Assembly: GCF_001884185.1 (NCBI RefSeq) | Contig: NZ_MAOE01000125.1 | Span: 62,001 to 126,000, forward strand | DNA length: 64,000 nucleotides | Source: Bacillus albus | Lineage (GTDB): Bacteria; Bacillota; Bacilli; Bacillales; Bacillaceae_G | Direction: 5' to 3' | Shown: piece by piece, positions 56,987 to 64,000 of the stretch | Position numbering within the stretch: position 1 is the first letter of the stretch | Layout of the letters: every line of letters starts with the position of its first letter | The notes under the pieces: model-generated | What the model saw: only the letters and a program-made list of their open reading frames with translations | The model's database searches: none | Told to the model about the DNA's origin: nothing | Program-made: the position numbers and the translations under genes

Positions 56987-58138
56987 GTGAAAGAAATAGT
57001 ATTCGTTCAAAATAAAAAAAGACTCCTTATGAAATTCGAATTTTTAAAAAAGGATTTAGTACTTACCATTTCACTGATACTAGCAATTGTAAGCTGCTTA
57101 ATACATTCGCCAAAGATCGAATATATTAACTTTGAAGTGTTAATTAGCTTATTTAATCTAATGGTGGCCATTAAGGCCTTGGAACAGCTAAAGATATTAG
57201 ACAAACTTGCCGTTGCGATTTTAAATAAATGCAATAACAGCAGGTCAATATCTATTATTCTAATTTTGTTATGCTTTATTTGCTCCATGTTTGTAACAAA
57301 TGATGTCGCTCTCCTCACTTTTGTTCCAATAACACTTGTCATTAGTAAAAAAACACAAATGAACATGATGGATACAATCATCCTGCAAACAATTGCGGCA
57401 AACATCGGCAGTAGCTTGATGCCTATGGGAAACCCACAAAATTTATACTTATATTCTTACTATGGAATTAAGCTCATCCCATTTTTAGGTTCAATCCTGC
57501 TTTTAGCTGTACTTGGAATCAGTTTGTTATTTATATTTACTCAAAAACTTCAAAAAACAGATTTAAAAATAGAACTACCTGTTATTACCGTGAAGAATCG
57601 AAAAAAAGCTACCATCTGGATTTTGATACTTATCACTATCATTGCATCTATTTTTGGTGTCATTAATTATTACATTGCGCTAATAGTTACATTGATGGCA
57701 GCATTTACGTTAGATAGAAACTTACTATTTAAGATCGATTACTTTCTTCTAATAACCTTTGTCTGTTTTTTTATTTTTATCGGAAACATTTCCCATTCCG
57801 ATGCGCTGGAGACATTTGCTCGCGCTAATTTAAGAGGAGATACTTCAGTCTTCTTTAGTTCCATATTCTTGAGTCAATTGATTAGCAATTTTCCTACTTC
57901 AATTCTTCTATCAAACTTTACTTCTGATTGGAAAGCTTTATTACTAGGAGTAAATATTGGAGGGCTTGGAACAATTATCGCATCTTTAGCCAGTGTAATT
58001 TCCTATAAACTATTCACTCAGGCCAATGGTAAAGAGAGTAAGGCGTATTTAATTAAATTTAGCATTTACAACTTTTCATTTTTAATCATACTTACATGTA
58101 TACAATACTTTATCTTTAAATTTCTAAAAATTTTTTAA
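56987..58138 (+). CDS. SLC13/ArsB-type ion permease
   Basis: 383 aa with about ten membrane segments. The start is a GTG at 56987, 6 nt after AGGTGG (56975-56980); an ATG at 57030 is an alternative. Family features are FNLMVAIKALEQLKILDKLA, CSMFVTNDVALLTFVPITLV and TIAANIGSSLMPMGNPQNLY in the first half, with a mirrored SNFPTSILLSNFTSDWKALL in the second. The inverted-repeat topology suits anion or sodium/proton transporters of the ion-transporter superfamily. Substrate is unknown. A terminator follows immediately. Confidence 0.8.
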   Translation: MKEIVFVQNKKRLLMKFEFLKKDLVLTISLILAIVSCLIHSPKIEYINFEVLISLFNLMVAIKALEQLKILDKLAVAILNKCNNSRSISIILILLCFICSMFVTNDVALLTFVPITLVISKKTQMNMMDTIILQTIAANIGSSLMPMGNPQNLYLYSYYGIKLIPFLGSILLLAVLGISLLFIFTQKLQKTDLKIELPVITVKNRKKATIWILILITIIASIFGVINYYIALIVTLMAAFTLDRNLLFKIDYFLLITFVCFFIFIGNISHSDALETFARANLRGDTSVFFSSIFLSQLISNFPTSILLSNFTSDWKALLLGVNIGGLGTIIASLASVISYKLFTQANGKESKAYLIKFSIYNFSFLIILTCIQYFIFKFLKIF

Positions 58139-58156
58139 AAAATTGATTACTTTAAA

Positions 58157-58199
58157 AAAACCCAAATATCTCAGCATTAAATTGAGAAATTTGGGTTTT
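58157..58199 (+). terminator. Terminator after the ion permease
   Basis: AAAACCCAAATATCTCA and TGAGAAATTTGGGTTTT form a 17-bp stem with one mismatch and a 9-nt loop, followed by TAAT. Confidence 0.82.
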
Positions 58200-58299
58200 A
58201 ATATAGGTATGTTTAAAGAGATACAACAAAGTTACCATCAATTTAATGTTTTGAGATGTTCTCAAAGCGAAAATCTTTTAGCTTTTACGTTATTTATTA

Positions 58300-58350
58300 G
58301 AATTCAGTTCATTTTTTATGTACTCAGTTATATAATAAATAACTGAATTT
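58300..58350. repeat. Nested inverted repeats
   Basis: AATTCAGTT (58301-58309) pairs with AACTGAATT (58341-58349), enclosing CAGTTAT/ATAACTG. It sits downstream of the 58400 minus-strand gene and may serve as its terminator. Confidence 0.45.
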
Positions 58351-58399
58351 ATAGGGTAATAACTTTCAATTAATAATAGAAATATAACTTATTACAATG

Positions 58400-59173
58400 T
58401 TATTTCATTTTTGAAGTCCTCTTCACAAAATCCTTAATGTCCCTCAATTTTTTTCCGCTAATATTATCTTTGATCGTTGAATCTATGTCATTTTCAATAT
58501 AAAAAGTTTTATTCTTAACCTTTGTTTCAAATTTATATTTATTTTTATCCCAATTTATTAGATTGCTCTTTAGGTGTGCAATATTTCTTACATCAAATTC
58601 AATCATAAAAGGTTCTAAAGCTGGATAAAAATGTCCAAGTTTATTATTTTCTTTTAAAAAAACTATATATGTCTCCTCAGATTTTGGTTTTATATACAAT
58701 GGATCTTTATTTTCTACTTTTTTAGTAAACACTTTCGTAGCACCTTTCAGAATGATTCCATTTTTATCAATGATTTCATTACTTTCCTCTAATACGAGAT
58801 TTTCTGAATATCTATGATTTATTAAGATTTCATTCTTTACATAGTCCCCTTTTAAGATTTCTTTGACATGAAAACTAAACAAATGGCCTTCAACATCTTC
58901 ACTTTGAATCTCATGTGATGAACTGTTTGCCATATTCCATTTAGAGTATAAGCCGTCATATTCACCTAGTACAATTACGTCTGCTTCTTCAACCATTTCG
59001 CTTAAATGATTTGTAGTTTTGAATGTCTTATTTAATACTATAGTTTCAGAATTCGATGACACGCTAGACACTCCTGCCACATCTATACTGGACCAAATTG
59101 TTTTACCAATAATAATTAAAAAAGTAAATATGAATAAACATAGACACCATTTCATTGCTTTATATTTATACAT
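58400..59173 (-). CDS. Exported/membrane-anchored protein, paralog of 59852-60625
   Basis: 257 aa. An N-terminal hydrophobic segment (WCLCLFIFTFLIIIGKTIW) acts as signal or anchor. The extracytoplasmic part shares strong similarity with the plus-strand gene at 59852: EEADVIVLGEYDGLYSKWNM, INHRYSENLVLEESNEIIDK, KDPLYIKPKSEETYIVFLKE, IKDNISGKKLRDIKDF. The VIVLGEYDG and YIVFLKE strands suggest a beta-sandwich domain. No characterised family is recognised. It is divergent from the matrixin-like protease. Confidence 0.7.
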   Translation of the reverse strand: MYKYKAMKWCLCLFIFTFLIIIGKTIWSSIDVAGVSSVSSNSETIVLNKTFKTTNHLSEMVEEADVIVLGEYDGLYSKWNMANSSSHEIQSEDVEGHLFSFHVKEILKGDYVKNEILINHRYSENLVLEESNEIIDKNGIILKGATKVFTKKVENKDPLYIKPKSEETYIVFLKENNKLGHFYPALEPFMIEFDVRNIAHLKSNLINWDKNKYKFETKVKNKTFYIENDIDSTIKDNISGKKLRDIKDFVKRTSKMK

Positions 59174-59300
59174 TATAATAAAGTCTCCCTAAATTATATT
59201 TTCTCAATACAAAATATTCTAAATGTTAATTAAATATTAATCCAAAAGAAGAGAATGGTGCTATAATTCTCTTGTTAAAAATAATCCTTGGAGGGATAAT

Positions 59301-59828
59301 ATGAATTTTAAAAAAGGGATTACTGCATTTTTATTAGGTACTGTGTTTGTTTTTTCAAGCGTTGGCGTTTCAGAGGCTTATGTAAAAGAAGGATGGAAGC
59401 TGCCTTCAAAATCAGCTACATATAAATGGGGAGACAGATTAGACGATGGTTCAAGTATCATCAAATCTGGTTGGCAAGCTGCCGATTCAGCCTGGTACAC
59501 TGCTTCTCGTATTAATTTTACAGTTTCCTCTTCTTCTGTGAACACATTAAACTCTTGGTTTGAAAGTTCCTCTACTTATTATGGAAGAATGAAGACATCT
59601 TATAATACATCCACTAAAAAAGTAACGAAATTTGCTGGTGATATTAACGCAGGTAATACAAATATTACAAAATCAAATGTTGCTAAAAGTACAGGAGTCC
59701 ATGAGTTTGGTCATGCAATAGGAATAGGTCACAACAGTGGTACTTCAATTATGAACAGCAATCGTAATCGTACTACTATGCATGTCCCTCAAACTGACGA
59801 TAAAAATGGTGTAAATGCAATCTATTAA
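59301..59828 (+). CDS. Secreted matrixin-type zinc metalloprotease
   Basis: 175 aa. GAGGGAT precedes the ATG. A Sec signal peptide (MNFKKGITAFLLGTVFVFSS) leads to a likely cut after SEA. The zinc motif HEFGHAIGIGHNSGTSIMN near residues 133-151 has the three His ligands, the catalytic Glu and a Met-turn, as in metzincin/matrixin enzymes. The start of the mature part (YKWGDRLDDGSSIIKSGWQA) forms the usual beta-sheet. There is no cysteine-switch propeptide, so latency must be kept another way. It is 24 bp before a paralogous exported-protein gene, most likely the same transcript. Confidence 0.85.
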   Translation: MNFKKGITAFLLGTVFVFSSVGVSEAYVKEGWKLPSKSATYKWGDRLDDGSSIIKSGWQAADSAWYTASRINFTVSSSSVNTLNSWFESSSTYYGRMKTSYNTSTKKVTKFAGDINAGNTNITKSNVAKSTGVHEFGHAIGIGHNSGTSIMNSNRNRTTMHVPQTDDKNGVNAIY

Positions 59829-59851
59829 CAGAAAAAGGAGATGATTTCTTA

Positions 59852-60625
59852 ATGTTAAGTAAAAAAGCAAAAACTATGGTAATTGCAATACCTTTGGCTA
59901 CAGTAATTGGTTTGGGAGGATATTCAGCATTTAATAGTCACTTCTCCCCTGTTGCTGAAGAAGATAAGAATACCGAAACTGTTATTCTCAGTAAAGATTT
60001 CCCTGCTACAAGTGATTTAAATCAAATGATTAATGAAGCAGATCTAGTTGTAATCGGTGAATATGAAGGTCTTGACTCTAAGTGGAATATGGCACGTAAT
60101 CCAAGTAATCCATCGGAAGAGGACAAAGAAAATTACGTTGAAGGACATCTATATAATTTCAACATTTCCGAAACAATTAAAGGTGTGAATGAAAATAAAC
60201 AAATAAAAATCAATCATCGTTTCGCTGAAACTGTAAAACTTGAAGATTCTAATGCAGTTGTTGCACCAGATGGCACAGTTACAAAAAAGGCTACTAAGAT
60301 AACTACTAAAGAGGTGCAAAATAAGGATCCTTTATATATCGAACCTATGGTTAATAAAAAATATATGATGTTTTTGAAGAAGGATCAATTATTTGGTAAC
60401 TACTACGGAGCAATTGAACCATTCGCAATTACCTTTGATGAAAATAACAAAGCAGACCTTCAGACAAACATAGAAACTATTAATGAAAGTAAAATGTCTT
60501 CCAAAGCACAACTTGCAGGAAAAACAATTGTATTAAAAAATGAAATACATGAAACTATTACTGACAATATTAGCGGTAAGACCCTTGATGAATTAAAAGA
60601 ACAAGTAAAACAAAAAAACAAGTAA
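59852..60625 (+). CDS. Exported protein coupled to the matrixin-type protease
   Basis: 257 aa. The N-terminus (KTMVIAIPLATVIGLGGYSA) is a signal or anchor helix, followed by acidic residues and a domain with NEADLVVIGEYEGLDSKWNM, YVEGHLYNFNISETIKGVNE, INHRFAETVKLEDSNAVVAP and KDPLYIEPMVNKKYMMFLKK. AAAAAGGAGATGATT precedes the ATG. It closely resembles the divergent gene at 58400. Given its 24-bp distance from the protease it might be an inhibitor, chaperone or partner; that is inference. Confidence 0.72.
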   Translation: MLSKKAKTMVIAIPLATVIGLGGYSAFNSHFSPVAEEDKNTETVILSKDFPATSDLNQMINEADLVVIGEYEGLDSKWNMARNPSNPSEEDKENYVEGHLYNFNISETIKGVNENKQIKINHRFAETVKLEDSNAVVAPDGTVTKKATKITTKEVQNKDPLYIEPMVNKKYMMFLKKDQLFGNYYGAIEPFAITFDENNKADLQTNIETINESKMSSKAQLAGKTIVLKNEIHETITDNISGKTLDELKEQVKQKNK

Positions 60626-60731
60626 TAATTATAACTTATATTGATTTTCCCTATTTCATAAGATAATTAAAATTAATTTATAACTGTTATTACAGATTAA
60701 AGAAAAATCATTTTTTCACCCAAAAGCAAAG

Positions 60732-60764
60732 CAACTGCCTATCAATTTTTTTAGTAGGCAGTTG
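60732..60764 (+). terminator. Terminator after the protease operon
   Basis: CAACTGCCTA (60732-60741) and TAGGCAGTTG (60755-60764) form a 10-bp stem, followed by a T-containing tail. Confidence 0.7.
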
Positions 60765-61009
60765 TTCAATTATTAAAATAAAGTACCATACTGTTTAATT
60801 AAATACTATTTCCAAAACAAAAAAGTAAAGGTTTTCAATTCACTTGAGCTTTCTTGTCTCTAATTCATATATTCTTCTAAATTTATTTTTTGTATATCCC
60901 CAAAAAAAATCCTACATAGCGCATGTACCAAGATTCATCTGCATAACTAGTTACATTCTCCTTTTTCTATTGTTAATAGCTTCACAATAAAAGCTGTTAA
61001 ACGGAAAAA

Positions 61010-61037
61010 GTGCGAAGTCTTAAATTAGACTTCGCAC
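61010..61037. repeat. Hairpin related to the hblA terminator
   Basis: GTGCGAAGTCT (61010-61020) and AGACTTCGCAC (61027-61037) form a perfect 11-bp stem with a 6-nt loop. The core GCGAAGTCTT.AAT.AGACT.CGC is shared with the hairpin at 30237-30270. Confidence 0.65.
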
Positions 61038-61103
61038 CTTATATAAATTTACAATTAGTGACAATACCCATACAAATACAATAGTATATATAATAATCAC
61101 TCA

Positions 61104-61201
61104 TTATATGTGTTGCTCTTTTAACCGGCCAATGTAACCCCTTAGCCATCTCTCATGATTGGTTTGATTGTTTCTATATACTTCATCCCCTCTATACTCA
61201 T
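61104..61201 (-). pseudogene. Possible 3' gene remnant
   Basis: An open minus-strand stretch reads NEYRGDEVYRNNQTNHERWL then RGYIGRLKEQHI and stop, with an in-frame TGA immediately upstream and no start. It looks like a protein C-terminus of unknown family. The rest of the 60626-61266 gap is non-coding. Confidence 0.3.
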
Positions 61202-61266
61202 TTCAAGCGATAATCCATTCCGTTTTAAATTACAAATGACAAAATTTATCCGTTTTTCCTTTTTAC

Positions 61267-62424
61267 CTACTTGCTAAATTCAGCAAGTAAAATATCTTTA
61301 AAAAATTCCGGATTATTAATGTTTAAACTGTTCGCATTGATAGCAAATGTACGTTTGCCCCCAAGTGTTCCACCAGCAAAAGTGGAAAACCCTGGAACAG
61401 CACCCCTGTGTCCCCATACCGTAACACCGTTCGGAAGCTTAATTTCAAGAATTCCAAGGCCATATCTAGTTCCCTCTCTTTCTGTAGGAACTGTAGTAAG
61501 CATTTGTTTTAGTTGCTGTTCCTTCAGTAGTTTGCCACTGAGTAAATAAGAGAAGAATTTGTTTAAGTCGTCAGCATTAGAGATCATATCTCCATCCGAG
61601 CTACCTGGGTTAATATAAGTAACGTCTTTTCGCTCACTTGCTCCGTCTAGTTGTAAATATCCACGGGCATGCTTGGTTCCTGGAATCACGCTTGAATTGC
61701 CAGGTAAGAATGTATTTGACAAATCAAGCGGTTCAATGATCCGATTTTCAACCTCTTCCGCATAGCTGTTTCCTGTTACTTTTTCGATAAGGATCCCCAG
61801 TATTACGTATCCTGTGTTTGAATAAGACCAACCCTTCCCTGGAGCAAAATCTGGGGGAAGAGAAATCCCCATCTTTACAAATTCTTCAGCCGTATACGAT
61901 TTTTTTGTATCCATAATATCAAAGTCTTTTGAATTTATATAGTCAGCAATACCACTTGTATGATTCAATATTTGCCGGATCGTAATCTGGTTACCATCAT
62001 ATCCGTTTCCTTGAATAACACCAGGTAACCATTTTTCAATGGAGTCGTCTAGATTCAAACGGTTCTCTCCAGATAATTGAAGCAGAACTGTTGCAATGAA
62101 CGTTTTCGTCACACTGCCAATGCGAAAGCGAAAATCTGCTTTCATTGGTTTCTTAGTTTTCAAATCCGCTATCCCAGCACTATAACTCCAAGTTTTACCC
62201 CCCTTAGAAATTTGAGCGAGTATTCCCGGGTATCCAAGTTGCAGTTCATCTCGCATTGCTTTCTTAACGGAAGTACGATCGCTTTTCGTACTTGTTTGTA
62301 ACGAACTAGATACATTTTGCGTAGATTCTGCTTTTACAATTGATGTTGGTGTTATGTATAACAGGGAACTTCCACCAATTAAAAGTGCTAGACTTGCACA
62401 TGTAATTTTACTGCTTGTTTTCAT
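61267..62424 (-). CDS. Secreted serine hydrolase (class C beta-lactamase fold)
   Basis: 385 aa. The start is the ATG at 62424 after AGAGAGG; the longer frame to 62508 lacks a site. A signal peptide (MKTSSKITCASLALLIGGSS to VKAES) exports it. Active-site motifs are complete: SxxK in FRIGSVTKTFIATVLLQLSG, YxN in KGWSYSNTGYVILG, and HxG in WGHRGAVPGFSTFAGG. This resembles D-alanyl-D-alanine carboxypeptidase/esterase-like proteins (DD-peptidase R61 type) rather than a true beta-lactamase. Bacillus cereus has many such paralogs. Confidence 0.9.
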   Translation of the reverse strand: MKTSSKITCASLALLIGGSSLLYITPTSIVKAESTQNVSSSLQTSTKSDRTSVKKAMRDELQLGYPGILAQISKGGKTWSYSAGIADLKTKKPMKADFRFRIGSVTKTFIATVLLQLSGENRLNLDDSIEKWLPGVIQGNGYDGNQITIRQILNHTSGIADYINSKDFDIMDTKKSYTAEEFVKMGISLPPDFAPGKGWSYSNTGYVILGILIEKVTGNSYAEEVENRIIEPLDLSNTFLPGNSSVIPGTKHARGYLQLDGASERKDVTYINPGSSDGDMISNADDLNKFFSYLLSGKLLKEQQLKQMLTTVPTEREGTRYGLGILEIKLPNGVTVWGHRGAVPGFSTFAGGTLGGKRTFAINANSLNINNPEFFKDILLAEFSK

Positions 62425-62820
62425 AAAGAATTCCTCTCTTCTATTTAAATTGTATTGATTGTTGATAGCTATGTCATATACTAACCACACAACTATCAAC
62501 TCTCCCAATGATAAAAGTCAACAATGAATTTGCAATTATCTTACTAATCATTATTTTCACAAACACCATTGTGTCCTAACAATCTCTAAATCACTCTTTT
62601 TCCATATGCATATTAACCATAGAAATTACTTCTTTTCCTTAAAACACTCTTGTTACTGATTATTTGTTTTATATGTAGGCCGTACTTATTCCCCCTTCAC
62701 GCCTCCTCATATTTTTATCCTACACAATGAAAATCTCTTTTTCCTTACCTATCCCTTACGAATTCCTTACATTTGAAATTGTTTCTATAATGATAGGATT
62801 GAAGTAGCATCTGTGCCCGA

Positions 62821-62867
62821 AAGCGCAAAAAACACCGATGCTTTTCGCTTCAGTGTTTTTTGCGCTT
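62821..62867 (-). terminator. Terminator after the erythromycin esterase gene
   Basis: AAGCGCAAAAAACAC and GTGTTTTTTGCGCTT form a perfect 15-bp stem with a 17-nt loop. The rest of the 62425-63011 gap shows no gene. Confidence 0.85.
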
Positions 62868-63011
62868 TACATATTGAAGATTCATTTTACTCTTAACAGG
62901 TTGAATCTCTAATTTTTTCCAATACAATTATTCTTCTTACTATATAAAACAAAATTCATAGTATGATATGAAACACTTCTCAAGTTGTCATTAAGGCACA
63001 TGATTCTAAAT

Positions 63012-64000
63012 TTATTGATGTAGTTGAGATGGACTCACTTTTTGAATTTGAACAAGTATATCAAACGTTTTACCTAATGATATATCAACAGTTTTTGGTA
63101 TATCAGGCCCTTCGGTAGCTATTCCAGCGAAAATTGGATGTTGTTCGTTTAACCAAGTTTTTGTCACGCCGTTCGCCTTACGTAAATCAATAAAAAATTG
63201 ATCTTTTTTGACCTGTCCAAAAATGTAGTTATAACTGTTTGGATCATCCGATTTTAATGTTCCATATGGGCCAAATTCACCATTGCTATTCTTGACATTG
63301 TATTGTCCTTCATAAACTGACGTTCCAATAGATACGTATCTTTTTCCATAATATTCTGCTAAATGCTGTCCAGCTACTTTAGGATATATAAAAGGAAGCA
63401 TATTTGTTTTCGAAACGTGTCCATTATGTGCCCATACAATGGTTTTTCCTAAATGTTCTTCAGTCCACTTCGCATTTTCATACATTGCAATATCATGTTT
63501 CAAATAAAAATCCGCTGGTTTATCAGGAGGCGTCGCTAACATTGTAGTAAACTGTTCAATAATACGAGCATTTTGCTTTATCCATGCAAACTCTTTAGAT
63601 TTTCCATTTAAATAGCTTTTATTTTCCTCTAATAAAGCACTAATTTGTTTAGCATCTAAAACATAATTTTCTTTTTCTTCTTTCGTAAGGCTTTCAAAAG
63701 TATTCATATCCTTTGTTACAGGAATAAGACCTTTTATCTTCTCTTCTACTCTAGGCAACAGTTTTGAATTGTTCGCTTTAATATATTCTATTATACTATC
63801 ATAGACATTCTCGTTTACTGATTGAATGTCCATCCCGATGATACGTACTTTCGATTTATGTTTTGGATTAGCATTATATTGTCGAATCCAATCAAGTAAA
63901 TCTAGCATTTCTTTCGTCTTAAATGTAGGTGATAAATGTTGGCTTGGGTTTCCCTTTCCAGTAAGAACATATCGATCAAGTTCCAAAGCTCTGTCCCATC
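63012..64000 (-). CDS. Erythromycin esterase family protein, C-terminal part
   Basis: The coding frame continues past the right edge; about 329 C-terminal residues are visible, beginning WDRALELDRYVLTGKGNPSQ. Family motifs: LDWIRQYNANPKHKSKVRII then GMDIQSVN, GKTIVWAHNGHVSKTNMLPF with a conserved histidine, and YVSIGTSVYEGQYNV. The family includes enzymes that open macrolide lactones, but most Bacillus members, including those with similar sequences, have other or unknown esterase activity. The N-terminus and any signal peptide lie outside the window. Confidence 0.88.
   Translation of the reverse strand, partial: WDRALELDRYVLTGKGNPSQHLSPTFKTKEMLDLLDWIRQYNANPKHKSKVRIIGMDIQSVNENVYDSIIEYIKANNSKLLPRVEEKIKGLIPVTKDMNTFESLTKEEKENYVLDAKQISALLEENKSYLNGKSKEFAWIKQNARIIEQFTTMLATPPDKPADFYLKHDIAMYENAKWTEEHLGKTIVWAHNGHVSKTNMLPFIYPKVAGQHLAEYYGKRYVSIGTSVYEGQYNVKNSNGEFGPYGTLKSDDPNSYNYIFGQVKKDQFFIDLRKANGVTKTWLNEQHPIFAGIATEGPDIPKTVDISLGKTFDILVQIQKVSPSQLHQ

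Noticed and set aside
61267-62424. Serine hydrolase as a class C beta-lactamase
   Set aside because: Motifs fit the wider fold, but the sequence is closer to DD-peptidase/esterase-like paralogs that are numerous in this group.
62595-62620. PlcR-like sequence near the serine hydrolase (TATGCATATTAACCATA)
   Set aside because: Fixed positions of the second half do not match the consensus.

Overview
The window is chromosomal DNA of a low-GC, spore-forming Firmicute of the Bacillus cereus group. The evidence is a complete hemolysin BL operon (hblC-hblD-hblA-hblB) with an exact PlcR box upstream, two gerA-type germinant receptor operons, two intact alpha/beta-type small acid-soluble spore proteins (SASPs) and one broken one, a CotF-like coat protein, B. 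cereus-type DUF families (DUF4046, DUF3231) and a structured repeat that looks like bcr1. I found no tRNA, rRNA, CRISPR array, transposase or phage module.

Layout. 0-4 kb: a truncated YhgE/Pip membrane protein gene divergent from a TetR regulator, then rifampin phosphotransferase. 4-16.8 kb: small metabolic and spore genes: an MBL-fold hydrolase, a CtaG-like/DUF2243 membrane pair, a CotF-like protein, a YqcI/YcgG protein, a LysE exporter, an amino acid permease preceded by a 50-aa ORF, two SASPs, a zinc alcohol dehydrogenase, an Asp/Glu racemase-like protein and a manganese catalase. 17-20 kb: ansA-aspA with the divergent regulator ansR and a palindromic operator. 20-28 kb: DUF1304, a GIY-YIG gene relic, the first ger operon (A-B-C) and an orphan PAS sensor kinase. 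28-36.5 kb: the hbl operon, its roughly 880-nt leader with PlcR box, and an AraC-family regulator. 36.5-38.9 kb: a patch of decayed genes, the bcr1-like element, a frameshifted SASP and an intact GIY-YIG gene. 39-45 kb: amino acid and carbon use (APC permease, BrnQ, ProC, DoxX, malic enzyme). 45-50.5 kb: a four-repeat DUF4046 protein and the second ger operon, led by a 44-aa membrane ORF. 51-56 kb: the glutamine module glnT-glsA-glnK-glnL. 57-64 kb: an ion permease, a secreted matrixin-type protease between two paralogous exported proteins, a class C beta-lactamase-fold serine hydrolase and a truncated erythromycin esterase.

How the genes work together. Asparagine and aspartate (ansA, aspA), glutamine (glnT, glsA under GlnK-GlnL), branched-chain amino acids and proline/P5C genes make this a region for amino acid uptake and degradation feeding malate and pyruvate metabolism. 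The ger operons, SASPs, coat protein and orphan kinase serve the spore cycle. hbl, the matrixin protease and the secreted hydrolase face the host or environment.

Most notable observations: (1) a frameshifted relic of the hblD 3' end between hblA and hblB, pointing to a tandem hblD-hblA duplication as the origin of hblB; (2) a 44-aa single-TM ORF coupled by ATGA overlap to gerA of the second receptor operon; (3) a matrixin-like protease bracketed by two paralogous exported proteins; (4) one broken and one intact GIY-YIG gene in the same orientation about 17 kb apart, flanking ger, kinase, hbl and araC.
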